A stretch of DNA of 64,000 nt from Saccharina japonica (taxonomy: Eukaryota; Sar; Phaeophyceae; Laminariales; Laminariaceae), in contig MEHQ01003549.1 of assembly GCA_008828725.1 (NCBI GenBank), positions 154,084-218,083 of the forward strand. Reading direction: 5' to 3'. The notes beneath the pieces were generated by a model. It was not told where the DNA came from, did no database searches, and saw nothing but the letters and a program-made list of their open reading frames with translations. The position numbers and the translations under genes are program-made. Of the stretch, positions 1 through 12,535 are shown piece by piece (position 1 is the first letter of the stretch; every line of letters begins with the position of its first letter).

Positions 1-910
1 TGTTGTGTCCTTGAAGAGCGAGCGTAGCGGGCGGAACCGCCCGCTACGCGAAGCGCCTGGGTGTTTTGTTGTCGTTGGTGTTGCTGTAGTTTGTTGTCGA
101 TCTGTTCGTCATACTACTACTTACTGTTGTTGTACTAGCACACATAGTCACGGAAAAGGCATACATCACACCCACAGTAGGCAGCGCAGCGCCGTGCTGT
201 GAGCCGTGTTGCCTTGCTTTCTCTTCCTTTCGAATATAGAGCTTTGTTTTCCTGGAGCATGGAGCTCTATCTATCTATTATGCATTTGCAAGTCGCCCTG
301 AATCGCCTGTACTTTCTTTCTTTTTTTTTCTTTTTGTGGTGTACGACTGCTGCTGTGCTGCTGTCGTGTCGTCGGTGCTTTGCCACATGCCACATACCAG
401 TACTCCTGCAGTACGATACAGAGCGGTAGGCGGGTACTGCACGTTCAGTTGCACGTACGTACAGCAGTACGTATTTCGCTGTATTGCACCATTATTCTCT
501 TGGCATTTTCAAGTCGGTCCTTGCACCACATCGTGGACCTCTTCTGCCCCTTTCCTTGCACGAGCGTAGCGGACGGCGTCAGCCGCCCTCGGAGTGGAGC
601 TTTGCTTTCTTCGCGATTTGTTTTCGTGTTGAAGATAGATAATTCACTTTATGTCCTGTATTTGCCGACATACAGATGCAGCTCTTGGCATTATAAAGTC
701 GCCAATTGCAGCTAATTTATGTTCCCCTTTTACCCTTTTCACAGTATTTGGTTATATTCTTCCTTCCGCGAGCGTAGCGGGCTACGTTAGCCGCCCGCGC
801 AGCGGAGCCCTTGTATATGATATACGTACGTGCATGTATGAAGCCTCGCTCCTTTCTGTATCTTCTACTTCGTGCCTAACCTCTACCAGGTATGCACATA
901 CGTATACCTA
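1..910 (-). repeat. GC-hairpin dispersed repeat cluster (family R1), minus orientation
   Basis: Three short GC-rich inverted repeats of the form GCGAGCGTAGCGGGCGG / CCGCCCGCTACGC lie at about 18-55, 555-600 and 768-812. Between them are stretches whose reverse complement recurs at 16.3-17.4 kb, including CTCTTGGCATTTTCAAGTC (seen there as ACTTGAAAATGCCAAGAG) and GCAGCGCAGCGCCGTGCTGTG. Each hairpin sits beside a CTTGTAT or CAAGGAAAG flank. I see no convincing coding sequence; the short open frames follow the repeat. Class unknown. Confidence 0.7.
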
Positions 911-929
911 ATTGCTGATGTTTTATTTA

Positions 930-1290
930 GTTTCTCGATCAAAATTGAGTTGCTGCAGTTTTTGTGGGCGGGCTGAAAATCACTTGGTTTTAGTGTCGGG
1001 ATCCAAATTGATTTGGTTTAGTGTGGGGATCGTAATCGACTTAAGAGTTTGTGTGGGTAGTCGAAATTGACTTGCTTTTTTTTGTCGGGGCATCGAAATT
1101 GACTTTATTTTTAGTGTCTGCATCGAAAATAACTTGATTTTGGAGTTGGGATCGAACTGTACTTGATTTCAGTGTTGGGGTCGAAATTAACTTATGATAT
1201 TTTATGGGGGTGGTTGAGTGTCGGGATCGGAGTTGGCTTGGTATTTATGTGTGGGTCAAAATATACTTTGTTTTTGGTGATGGACGTACT
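930..1290. repeat. Degenerate minisatellite, ATCGAAATTGACTTG type (array 1)
   Basis: About ten diverged units of roughly 30-37 bp built on GTGTCGGGATCGAAATTGACT followed by TGATTTTT. The same unit forms a second array at 57.2 kb. Units differ by many substitutions, so the array is old. No gene seen. Confidence 0.75.
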
Positions 1291-1546
1291 CGTACGTATT
1301 ACATTCCAAACGAAATACGTAAGGGAGAAAACAAAAAAAACACATAACTACCGGTACACAACAAATCAGTTGTGCCCGTTGCGAGTGCTCGCGGCCAACG
1401 AGTACTCGCCAAATCTCTGAAAACAATATCCGGGCACTCGCGAGTATATTCGCTCTTTGTTTGTAGGCTCTTAGTCGGGTGTATATACTAAACGCCGGTT
1501 TATAGTGTCTACTATTAATATCAGATTAATATATACGAGTATATAT

Positions 1547-1848
1547 ATAAGGTTCCCCTTCGGGATGTTGGTCACTTGAAATCCCGGGGGTGTCGCAAGG
1601 TGAAAATAGATCGCACATGCTTCATAGTTTAATTTTTGGAGCAAATCTGTGGCATAGACTGTAAAAGTAGTAGCGACGGCCATTCCTAACGAAACAACTG
1701 TCACGAGATATTATAGTACCTGAGGAACAGTAGGCTCCCGGTGTTAATAAACTTCAGGTTGGTGTCCAGGCTCAACGACTTGTTTTGTTTCTGAAGTCGA
1801 TCTTACTATTCTTTGTAGGATTTAAAGTCGATCTCACGGTGGTACTGC
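1547..1848 (+). repeat. Dispersed repeat R7, copy 1
   Basis: Starts with AAGGTTCCCCTTCGGGATG, then a GGTCACTTGAAATCCCGGG block, and ends near GTCGATCTTACTATTCTTTG. It matches the reverse complement of 50436-50770 over its whole length with scattered differences. A third, partial copy of the first block lies at 53640-53715. Probably a non-coding mobile element; no A/B boxes or tail recognised. Confidence 0.75.
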
Positions 1849-2381
1849 AGTTATCACGGCTGTTCTGCGCTGTACAGCTGAGTATACAGAAGATAGTTAT
1901 GACAGAGCTGTTGCCCAACGAGTCCCGCCCCGGTCCCAGATATGAGTATTCACTCGTACGTAATACCTTTTGGGCGGGTACCCTAGTACGCGATTAGCAG
2001 CCGAGTACTCGTCTAAGGGTGCCCGTCGAACAGCTGGATATCCGGGTGCCCTGGGCTCAAATTCTCGGCGAGTATGAAGTGTTATCCATACCCGTGACGG
2101 GTATTAGCGGTTTTGTTGTTTTTAATCGTTGCTGTAGAGCGCGGGTGGTTTTAAAATCAGAGGCAGAATATTCTCGGAAGAATGAGAATCTGAGTTTTGT
2201 ACGTACGTAAGAAGTTTGGTCAACCAGATGAATGCAGAAATACACGGTAGTATGAATCGTAGCCCGTGATATACATCCACCTGGTCCAGTTCGTAGTTGT
2301 GACCTGCACGTGATAGCGCAGTGCAGCAGAGTCAGAGCTACAGGTCCAAGATGTGATACAGACTAGTTTTGAGTTCCCAGT
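1849..2381. other. No gene seen
   Basis: Mixed sequence with words such as CGAGTACTCG and CCGGGTACCC, echoing 1380-1450 and 7305-7350 (ACTCGCGAGTACCCGG type). Nothing coding is supported. Confidence 0.5.
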
Positions 2382-2750
2382 ATGTCCGAGGAGAGCAAGT
2401 CGCCGGAGGCTGAGGTTATTCGGGTTGCTGCTGCGCACGACGTTCAGGCGGCTTTGGCTGCTGCGCAAACCCGTGCAGAAGAAAATGCGCATGCCGCTAT
2501 AGCTGCAGTGCAAGCACAGGTGGACGCACGCCGTGCTGAGGATGCGAATGCTGTGCAATCCGGAATCGCATACATCAAACACACACGCATACACAATGAA
2601 AGACAGAACACAGCAAAGCAGTACTCGTTGTTCGAAGCTGTCACAGCTGGATCTGCTGGATTCCTCCTGCTACTCGTAGCTGTTTACTACGGGCCCGGCG
2701 CACGCATACAGGACACAAAAACAACAGCCGCCACAAACGCAACAATCTGA
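2382..2750 (+). CDS. Hypothetical Ala/Glu-rich reading frame, 122 aa
   Basis: An ATG-started frame. Residues 1-58 are rich in Ala, Glu, Gln and Arg (for example AALAAAQTRAEENAHAAIAA) and should form a helical or coiled-coil segment. Residues about 86-103 (AVTAGSAGFLLLLVAVYY) are hydrophobic and could span a membrane. The two halves differ in character: the first looks like coding sequence, the second shares the CACACACGCAT and TACTCGT vocabulary of surrounding non-coding DNA. It may be a host exon running into an intron. It may instead be a fragment of the gag leader of an LTR element, in which case it is a fossil piece. No family recognised. Confidence 0.3.
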   Translation: MSEESKSPEAEVIRVAAAHDVQAALAAAQTRAEENAHAAIAAVQAQVDARRAEDANAVQSGIAYIKHTRIHNERQNTAKQYSLFEAVTAGSAGFLLLLVAVYYGPGARIQDTKTTAATNATI

Positions 2751-3179
2751 ACAGCGGCTGGCTGCTGCGTGTTCTGCAGTTTCTTTTGCTGTACTGCTGT
2801 GCTGTTCGATAAGGGGCGCCTTGGCTGCTTTGTAGTGCGTAGTCTAGACTAGACACAAGTCCCCGTAAAGTACAGCAGCAGTAGTAGTCCTACTATTGTA
2901 CCAAAGTACTTGTAGTCGTACGTATGTAGATCGGCCTATCGCTCGTAGAAGAGAGAGCTAGATATGATATGCGTACTGCTGTACATATATACGAACTCGT
3001 AGATCTGTGCAGTATGTGTACTCTACGTAGATTCCAAAATAATATTGGAACCAAATTACAAATTTACATACATAGGGTTAATAATGCGCGTGTGATTTTT
3101 GAAGCGTCTCGTACAACTGCTACTGCTGTACACAACCCATAGAGAGCAGACGCATGCAACAATGTATGAAGGGCATTTG
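2751..3179. other. No gene seen
   Basis: AT/GTAC-rich sequence with CAGCAG and CTGCTGTAC words; no repeat copy or coding frame recognised. Confidence 0.5.
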
Positions 3180-4041
3180 ACAAAAAGGGGGACACCCCCC
3201 ATATATCGTAAGAAAACGGGGGACACTACCAAGCACCGGCGGCGAGGTTGTCGTTAAAGAGGCGGTCGTCAACACCAATCCAACGGCCCAGCGCATTAAC
3301 GGTATACTCATAGTCATATATTAACCACCACTTTGACCGAACAGCTCAACAGCTCATTTCCTGGTGCAATAAGACTCTCCTTTACGCCATGGTACGTACC
3401 TGATATACGCGTATACGTATACGGCGGTACCGGCACGACTACATATATACGTACAGCAGCCAGTAGTAGTACCAGAGGAGTACTATTATCATTTGTTACG
3501 TATATATTTACGTATACTCGTTTATACATATGTTGGGTGAGTGTTGAGTACAACAGGGCACAGGGCGCCAACAAATGTATGCTGATCTGCTGGCAACGTT
3601 TGCCTAGGTATGGGCCGTTGGTCTTTTCGACGTTAGACGTCGTCTGTTGGGCGTGCCACAACAACCAGAACATGGAGTGGTCACTTACCCTAGGTCTTTT
3701 TGACACAGAAAGGGGGATACCTCTCTGCATATTTCCAAAAAGGGGGACGTTACGAAAAAAGGGGGACTTTCCCAAACTAAGTAGATGAAAAGGGGGATAC
3801 CCTCTCGTAGGCATAACAAAAAGGGGGATATGCTCACACCCCCTTTTTGATCGCTCTCGTTCACCCGTTAAACATATGAAAAAAAAAAAAAACGCTGGGG
3901 ATGGCAGGGAGGTGCCATGTGAGTGTGGCAAACGCATTAGATTTTAATTTCGAGTCGATTTGACAGTACATGGGCTTACCCGGCGGCGAAAACCGATGTC
4001 CCCCTTTTTGTAACGATACAGGGGGGTGTACCCCTTTTTGT
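3180..4041. mobile_element. Foldback/MITE-like element with G-rich inverted ends (M1)
   Basis: The left end at 3180-3200 reads ACAAAAAGGGGGACACCCCC; the right end at 4021-4041 is its inverse with one mismatch in 21. Looser pairing continues for about 50 bp inward (TATCGTAAGAAAACGGGGGACA against the inverse of TGTCCCCCTTTTTGTAACG). Inside, the word AAAAAGGGGGAY recurs about six times between 3708 and 3850. No transposase is seen, and no clear target duplication. The long minus-strand open frame here is made by the repeated word and is not called a gene. Confidence 0.65.
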
Positions 4042-4271
4042 AAAATCCCATGTATGAACTACTACTGATGCATGGCGCTAGATGTGTGCCTCGTTCCATG
4101 TGGGTGTGGTCCTTGTTGTCTCGCGCGTGGTGCGTGGTGTGTGCATTCCGTTCATGCGGCGTGTCAAAAATGAACCATCGAAATTCACACGGATAAACAA
4201 AAGTCGTACGGCAGGTTTTTCATGTAGCTCCAAGGCGGTGTCAAGTCGGAACGTCTCCCCTGAGTTATTTG

Positions 4272-4412
4272 CCCGATTTCGCGACTTCGAAGGCCCAGAG
4301 CACGCCCCATGGGCTTCGACCGGGACCCGCACTTGCGCCGTGGTGTACACGCGGGGCCCCTGCGTGCCCCGCAGCCGATAGCGCGAGAAAAGACCGGCGG
4401 CCGGAGATGAAA
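4272..4412 (+). repeat. Dispersed repeat R9, copy 1
   Basis: TTTCGCGACTTCGAAGGCCC, then a GC-rich stretch with ACACGCGGG and GTGCCCCGC, then CGAGAAAAGACC. It recurs at 56280-56430 on the same strand and inverted at 52880-53020 and 53740-53850. Confidence 0.7.
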
Positions 4413-6360
4413 AGTGAAACTATTCCCGGAAAATGTCCATTTGGTACCTATACATATAAATACATGTACAAAATTGCAGCTGCTGCTCGGAGAGAGCTCG
4501 ACAGCTTTTCTTAGACGTAGATGTTTGCCCTTTTCGCGATAACTGGCGATGACGTCCACCCGGCGACACGCAACTCCCTCATCGTGCTCGCCGACCCCTG
4601 CTCTGCCTACTCTGCCAAGGGCGGTCTCGGCCGTGCCCAACTCATGTCTCACGGGGCTGCGATTTTTCCAGGATTCCATGCCCTTTTTGTCACGTGCACA
4701 TACCATACCAACCAGTACTGCTTTTTTGTTCTACACGCAAACCGCATTATTCAAGATTCCGTTTTTTTTATGTACGAGTAGACGACCAACCCGGATTTTT
4801 ATCGTACCGGCTCCTTTTACTGCTGATATACACGTCGTACGTACTATATGTACGAGTACCAGTACCGCTGCAAGCAGTAACAGAGTATCATATACCAGGT
4901 AATTTTTAATATGCGATGATATCTGTACAGTATTCATGCGTGCGTGGTATTCAGCAGTACGATAGATAGTGGTCGGTGTGTGCCTGGATATAGTACCGGG
5001 CAGGGCCTCGCGGGCGCTCGCGGGCGTGGACATGAGGGCGCTGGGCGCTGCAGCAACGTTTACCAAGAATATGGTGATGGAGAGCGCACATACAAAACAC
5101 ACACGCTCTTTTTTTTTACACGCAGCTACTACTACTACTACTGTACATGCATATACCCGTACGTACGTACGTACGTATTATAACACCTCAGTACCATAGG
5201 GTGATATTTACAAGGAATAAGAAATTTGGAAGCCGTTATATTGAAGCTAGTATAAAACGCATCCTCTCCTCTCATGTAAATATGAAACCTAGCCTCCGTT
5301 TGTGAGTGTTTTTCACTATTAGGTGTCATGTACTACTGCTGTACACCCCTTGGCAGTACAGAGTCGCTTTGTTCGCCCTAAGCTTAGCTACCAATCTACC
5401 TCAGTAGGCTACTCCTCGCCGTTACGGGCATTGCGCGTAGCCGCAGGCGGGCGTCAGCCCGCCGCAGCGAAGCCCCCCTTGTATGCTTGTATGATGCTAC
5501 TGTTAGCATTGTCGATCGATCATGTTTTAGACGTAAAACAATGTCCGGTCTATTCGACAAATCGTTCAAAAATATCGAAAACAAATGTTTTTTAAAAGTG
5601 TCTCCTACAACCCTATTTACTTGATTTTAGAATGCAATCACGGTTGCAGTAAATGCAATTTTTCTCCACAATACAAACGAATTGGTTGCTGTCATTCGAC
5701 AGACACACGTGATCGATAAAGACCGAGGGGATTACGTATTATTATTTTTTCTGCAGTGTTTTTTTCCGCGTATACGATTGAAGATGTGCGCGAAAATCGA
5801 TTTTGATGTTTAATTCGTATCTTTCTGTCCCTTGCGGAAGAAGTCTTCGACACATGAAAAGCAATACATGATTTCTCTTCCGCTACGACATTGCGCACAG
5901 CAAAGCCACCCGCGCTTGAATCCATCAAGTACTCGACAAGAAATCTTGCACACAAGTTGACCCTCTTGAGTCATCCTTCGGGTATTCGTAGCACGACTTT
6001 TTTTTTTTTTTTTGATCGCTTGCTCTTTTCGTACATCGTTCATGGTGTGATTAGTCGATGACATCTTGGCTGAGTTGGCGCGTACATACGAGTATTTTTT
6101 TTTTGGCCGTGCTTCTGCGATGCTTGGTTTCTCATAGTCCCGGGCGGTACCTGTGCACGACTTGCTTTGCCGTACGATACCATGCTGCTGCTGCTGCTGT
6201 AGGGCGTAGCATCAAGTCGTAGTGGCATTACAGCAGTATGGGTAGTGTCTACAGCAGAAGACGTTCTTCACCGATGGGTGAGGTCGAGCCTTTCCGATTC
6301 ACAACAACGATCGCCGTCGAGCATTTATGATTATTTTTAGTTAGGAAAACACTAGGGAAA
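4413..6360. other. No gene seen; one R1-type hairpin
   Basis: Only short chance open frames. A GC hairpin (GCGGGCGTCAGCCCGCCGC) followed by CCCCCTTGTATGC lies at 5448-5490 and belongs with the R1 hairpins. ACT and GTAC microsatellite-like runs are at 5130-5178. Confidence 0.5.
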
Positions 6361-6681
6361 AAAAAATGTTGAGTATCACTTTGTCCCAAAATATTAGAAA
6401 AATTTGGATAATACAATTCAAGAAAAAAATGGTTATATTTGCGGACAGACGAGTACCAACTACTTCTTGCCGAGAGAACCCACACGAAAAAAGGGCGAGT
6501 CAACCCCGCAGTGATGGGGAGGTGCAAGATGTACAACACGCAACCGATGCGATGCGCAAAGATGGGAGTATCCTGTGCAGCAGCAGTAGCAGAAGCAGCT
6601 GCGGGTTCTTCAGCCCAGCGCTATCGCCGGCTGCACCAGCAGCGCTATTGCTGGCTGTACCATCCACAGGTTTGCCCGCAA

Positions 6682-6724
<43 letters not shown>

Positions 6725-8400
6725 GGGTGACCACCTCCGGCTTCAAGCGTGTCCAGCAAGGGATCCACTGGCCTTCTGTCGGCCATCGCGCAGGAGCTTG
6801 CACGAGACAACTCTGTGCTCCGCCGATGCTAACTCCTCCCTGTGGAACGCTGCTACTCTGAGTGGTGCCGAGCAACACTTCCTCGGTGCTTGTTCACCTT
6901 TTTTGTTTTTTACAATTTGCTGCCCGTGCTCGTACGCCACTCTGCAGCTGCGTCGATCATAACACGGCACATTTTTTTTTGTCTTTTTTGTTCGAAAGGC
7001 AGCATCATTGAATAGTTTTTGGGGCAACTTGCCCTGTTCGGATTGGTTGATTTTCTATTTTTTTTTCCCAGGTATCGAGCATGGGACATTTCCTTGCCTT
7101 TGTTTACGTCTAAAACGAATCCATCGACAGGGCTAACTGTACGTTAAAATACCATATCATATAATACGTACAACTATTCATATGTATGGGTTTTAGTTTT
7201 ACATACGCACTAGATAAACGCCATACACTTACCGAGGGCCCTAAATACTCACTCTCGTGCCCGTGACCTGTGATGACAAGAGATTTCCAGAGTAGCAATA
7301 CGTAGTTGTACTCGCGAGTACCCGGTATACTCGCGAGTACCCGGGTATTTGCTGAAAGGGATAAAGCTCTATAATAAATAGCAGTAAAGAAAACAACATA
7401 AAGCCTACCTGGTACTCTGTACTCGTACCTGCATGCCAAAACCCCCCAAAAAAACAACGAACGTGTCCGGGAACTCACGTTGTATATTCAAGTCGGGAAG
7501 CTGGACTCTACATGTTACGTGATTACTTGCCAGAAATAAGTAGTGTTTTTTTTTGGAGTCAGACCGCCCGAAGACTGGTATCATCCCATGCGTCAGCATG
7601 CAGCATTCAGGGCACACGCATGACACACATGGAACCCATCAACAGCAGCAGCAAGCAGCAGCGAGGTGGTGGTGGTTTGATGACGGATTGCTGGCTCCTA
7701 TCAAAGCAACTACTCGTAGCAACAACAAAGAGCACAGCACAGATCTGTTTCCGAGTCGCAGAGTTGTACCACTCTATCCGGAAATGTAAGGACATTTTAT
7801 ATTCAGTTTTAATGAGCAATGCGTACATTTCTGGACAGCGGGGAGATTCGTACATGAGCATCGATCTGCAGGTACCACACTATTCGGAAGATCAAAGGCT
7901 CCGACAAAAAACAACTCGCCACGGTACAGCACGGATCCGCCGCACGCGCATGCATGGTGTAATTCCTGCTGCTGCTGCGGGTCGACGGGGTTGTAACATA
8001 AAGGTTGTATTGTAGCACGCTTTCTGCGGTGCTGCTTCTGTTCTTGTGTGCTCCCCGTCCTCCCGGCAAGAACGCACGACTGAAAAAACAGGGCCTCACG
8101 CAAAGAAACCCGGGAAATCGTCTTGTCCACTCCCGCCGAAAAAAAAACTTTGAGCGCCCGCCACGCGAGCCACAGTGCTCGGATCGAACTCAAACTTCAA
8201 CCAGAGTGTCCGGACGGGCTTCTTGTGTCGGCGTACGTTGGCCGAAAAGTGCTCGTACGAAGAGATACGTTGCAAAAAAGGCAAATAATCACATACATCT
8301 ACGTATACAAGGCCTCCCTTCGGGGAGTGGGGTGGTCCCCGTAGATTGACGCAAGCTGGCATGCGACAGGGACAAAACTACCCCTCGCCATTAATAGCGC
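6361..8400. other. No supported gene; CAG-rich low complexity
   Basis: Open frames of up to 198 codons overlap in several frames because of CAG repeats and lack recognisable domains. ACTCGCGAGTACCCGG-type palindromes lie at 7310-7350. A GC inverted repeat with CCTTCGGGGAGTGGGG is at 8310-8342. Confidence 0.45.
6683..6723. repeat. (CAG)n microsatellite
   Basis: About 13 uninterrupted CAG units. They would give poly-Gln, poly-Ser or poly-Ala depending on frame. Confidence 0.9.
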
Positions 8401-9696
8401 TCACTCGCCAAATAATAGCGGTAGTCGTAGTTTAAGGATTATTCCTAACAAACGCAACATAATTCCATAAATTGGCGTGATGTACCACCAGACAAAAACC
8501 CAAGGATTTTTTCGTGACGTCGATGTTGCTTAAGTTTGTAAAAAAAAAAACATTGTCCAGATTCGCGAAAGTGTCAGCTTGTTTCGTCACGATTTAATGA
8601 TTCGTTTTTGTTCGTGAGGAATTACAGTACTTGGGTGCCACAGCAAACAGCGTATACGTACAGGTACAGCAAGCCCTGTGTACAGTAGCAGTAAGAAGTA
8701 GCAAACGTTGTATGTACGAGTACTGCAGTAATTCGTGACCAATGCCAGCCAGGCTTCGCGAAATTACCAGTTGCTTTATGTCACGGTTCGTGGTTTGTAT
8801 GTTTTCGCAATACTCGTAGGATTGGTCTTAAGTACCACAGCAAGCAAACAACTCGTAGTACGTATACATTTATCTACAGCAAACACACTTATAGTTCAAT
8901 AGGAGCGAAAAGCGCAACACACAGTTTTATTATACAGCAGTAGTAAAAGCAAGCAGTGCAGCAGGCGGCACTTCTTGTACAGCAAGCAGCAGCAAGACAG
9001 TCCTATACTATATCCGCTTTTTTTAGTATACATGAAACTTTCCCAACACAGCAAGCAGCTTCACTGTTACTGCTGCTGCAGTTGGTTGTCGTCTGCAAAA
9101 TATCATTTTATGCCTATCGTACGTAGACTAACTACTTACAGTAAAATGTTATGCCGACAAACCCATAATACGTGCTTATACCAAATCTAAAAACACTTGT
9201 ATAATATATGGTCTCGATATGATACGTGCTGTCGTGCTATGCGTGATTTAATGAGAAAGAACCCTGCCGTTCACCCAAGTTGTCCAAAAACAATAACATA
9301 AACCAGATCACCATGAAAAATACTCGACATCGTGTCAGAAGAGAGACTCAAACTTCGCAAAAAACGAGGGAACGAAGCAAAAGAGGGTACGCGATCCCCC
9401 ATCGCCTGGCTCACGAGCACACGCGAGTCGCTGTCCGGTGCAAACTCACAACAAAAGCAGCAAGCAGCAACACTGTCATATTGGTGCCACTACCGCTGCC
9501 ATGGTTGGTGTATCATAGTTGGGCTCGTAGATATGTACCAGGCACGCAGGTACGTAACGGAGTGTTGCGTGCATATGGCCATGTCATTCTGGCCGGAAAT
9601 GTAAAGAACGTTTGGATACCAATATAAATATAAAACAGGTTCTTACATCTCCGAACAGAGTGGTGATTGAGAAAATCCGAGCATCGTACAAAAGAG
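8401..9696. other. No gene seen
   Basis: Holds several TTCGTGACG / TTCGTCACG / ATTCGTGACC words at 8510-8800, perhaps a decayed inverted-repeat element, then CAGCAAGCAG-rich sequence. Confidence 0.4.
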
Positions 9697-10508
9697 TGCG
9701 ATCGTTTCGTGCACCCACAGACCTGTGCTGCACCAGCACGCGAACCCCACGTCCTGTGTGTAAACGTATGGTACTACAAAGCAGCACGCAGCAGCAGCGT
9801 AGGACTACGGGTACTGCTGCTGCTGCTGACGCTCTGTATCACGACCTTGTACGTACGAAGAGTATGCATCATACGTACCTAGTGTACTTCAACACGTATG
9901 TGCTTGTTTTTCGAAAACAAGAATCTACGAGTACAGCAGTGCGTACGGAAAAACGAGTGTTGCGCGGGGAGCTAAAAGCGTACGTATCCATGCAGACCTG
10001 GCGATGTAGCAGTATGCCATGATACACACATAAGGCTACTCTGCTGCACAATGACCGATATGCCCCAACGGCGTCACGCTATCTGTGCTGGTGTTGTATG
10101 AGCAGGGATCGTTTCGTGCACCCACAGACCTGTGCTGCACCAGCACGCGAGCCCCACGCCCTGTGTGTAAACGTATGATACTACACAGCAGCAAGCAGCA
10201 GCAGCGTAGGACTACGGGTACTGCTGCTGCTGCTGCTGTCGCTGCTTTATCACGACCTGGTACGTCCGAATAGTATGCATGATACGTATCTGGTGTATTC
10301 AACACGCACGTGCTTGCGTTTTGAAAAGTATAATCTACGAGTACAGCAGTGCGCACGGAAACGAGTGTTGCGCGGGGAAATATAAGCGTACGTATCCATG
10401 CAGACCTGGCGATGTAGCAGTATACCATGATACACACATCAGGCCACCCTGCTGCACAATGACAGATATGCCCCAACGGTATCACGCTGTGCTGCTATTG
10501 TATGAGCG
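9697..10508. repeat. Tandem duplication, two units of about 405 bp
   Basis: The unit beginning ATCGTTTCGTGCACCCACAG (9701) recurs at 10108. Both copies run through the same CAGCAG block and end near ATATGCCCCAACGG...TGTATGAGC. Copies differ by several small indels and substitutions. Frames on both strands open through both units but show no domain. Confidence 0.85.
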
Positions 10509-12535
10509 CATGTTCAAAGTATGCTCGACGTGTCGTCCCATCGATGCCCTCCTTGTGGCGCGCACGTGTGCTATTGCTGCATGTTGTGCGCTCTTCGAAA
10601 CCCATGCAGGCTGAAGGAATCGTGATTGCTCGTTATTCATAGGGCTGCAGGGTGTGGCGAAGGCGGGGCGTTTTCCACGAATACGCAGGATATTTTTTCA
10701 AAGCGACTTTTGCGACAGAATTCGTAATGCGGGTTTCACGTTTCCCTGGTAGGCTCAGCTGAGTGGAACAGGGTACCCCGTGAAACCGACTCGATTATTT
10801 TGGCTTGGCGAACGCGCCGCGCGGGCCACGGGCCTCGGTCGACGGCGAGGCCCGGAGGGCACGCTCCCTTGGCGATCCCCCGCGGGTCGCGCCCGGCGCC
10901 GGCGAGACTGGCCGGGAGGGCGAGGGGGAAAAACGCGCCGCCTGGCAAAAAATCACAATTTGACTTTGTTACAAGGCTTTCCTACGGAGTGGTCTTAATA
11001 TAGTAAAGGCGACGCAAGAAAAACGGGTTACCTCGCCAGCAGCAGAGCGTCAACATAATGCACAGCAGCAGCAGCAGCAGCAAAAACAACAGCAGCAACT
11101 AGAAAACTGCATATTCACCTAAAAACGAGGAGTGCGGACGAAGTGTTCAGACGAAGAAGGAAATTCAAGTAAACAACGTGTACGTAGGAACTCTCGTTTT
11201 TTTTATCATGCTGCAGCTTGCTGGTATAATATGTACGTACAGTACCCCCTACATTAGTAGGTGCTGCTGTTTTATACGTAGATCATAGAATAGGTCAGCC
11301 CCGAAGAAAGGCTTTGGCTTTGGGCCTTACTCCATATTTTTTGTAGACAACAAAAATGTACCACGGTTCCTGGAATACCTGCACTGCTGTACGAGTAGCC
11401 TATAAAAGAAGAGCAACTGAAAAACGGGGACGGGTGCACGGTTTTGTGGATTGTGAATTGTGTCGACCACACAGGAATGCGGTGGTTGCTTCCTGGTAGG
11501 CTCAACCGGACAGGAAAATGATCAACATCTCCTGATCCATCTCCTATAGTAATCTCGATCTTCCCCGATATATCTCCGATCTCGAAAAATAATTATTTTC
11601 CTGGTCTGGATGTAGAGTATACCACGCTGCTGGCAACCTCTAGCTTCCCTAGACCACACGGGTCCAAATTATAACTTGGAGGCCGTCATCTGCATGCACT
11701 GGCCTTACCCGACACGAACCGGGTTGACCGTGGCTTGATTCTATGTCGAGATTCGAGTTCAAAGGTCTGTCGTCGTACGAGCTTATTTGTAGCAGTGTGT
11801 TGATACTGTGTAGTTGATCGAGAAGAAAGCAAGTTGCCCCGCGTGAAAAAATGGCTTTTTTTAATTGTATCTGTACTGCAGTAACAATCTGATAAAACAA
11901 GACCAGGTATATTATTTGGCGGTTCAACAAAGCAGCAGCAGCTGTACGTACATATATACACACTCGCACAGCAGCACATAGCAGCAGCAGGCAGGCAAAG
12001 CAGAGCACCAGAGCAGGGCCTCCCCCCTTGTCCCCATGTCTTTGTTTTCCTGTGATAATGTGTCTTGCGTTGTCCAAATCACAATCTCGAGATTTGCTGG
12101 AAAATATATATACGTTTTGCTGTCTGCCTATCATTGCTGACAAATACAACGTACTTGTAGTTGCCGTGCTCACGTCACGGCAGATTCTGACAGACCCAGC
12201 AGCAGAAGCAGCACGCAGGCAGCGCAGCAGAGCAGAGAAGAACTTTTCCTCTCCCCCCCGTGTTCTTGTCTTTTATGTTGTGATGCTTTGCCTGCGTTGT
12301 CATCCCAAGTTCAATGTCGTCGTTGCTGACAAAGTAAAGTACGGACTAATCTTGCTGCTGTCAACAAAAAGCAAAGAGTGAACAAGCTAAAACAAAAACT
12401 ATACGTAGCAGTCGTAGTTCGAAGAACTGTCCATCGAATGTGGGTCGTTCGTCACGAATAAGAGCTGTCTTACGTTCCACTCATAACTAGCGACCGACCC
12501 AGGTTTACGTAATTGTAATGGTATTTATATTCATA
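10509..12535. other. No gene seen; GC island and a weak duplication
   Basis: 10800-10945 is a GC-rich island (GCGCCGCGCGGGCCACGGGC) unlike its flanks. 11980-12160 and 12205-12360 look like two decayed copies of one unit (AGAGCAG...CTCYCCCCC...TTGTCTTT...TGCTGACAAA). CAG words dominate elsewhere. Confidence 0.4.

Noticed and set aside
3314-3937. 207-codon minus-strand frame
   Set aside because: Lies inside inverted-repeat element M1 and mirrors its repeated G-rich word; no domain.
6366-6962. 198-codon Gln/Ser-rich frame
   Set aside because: Several overlapping frames are open through a CAG microsatellite and none shows a domain.
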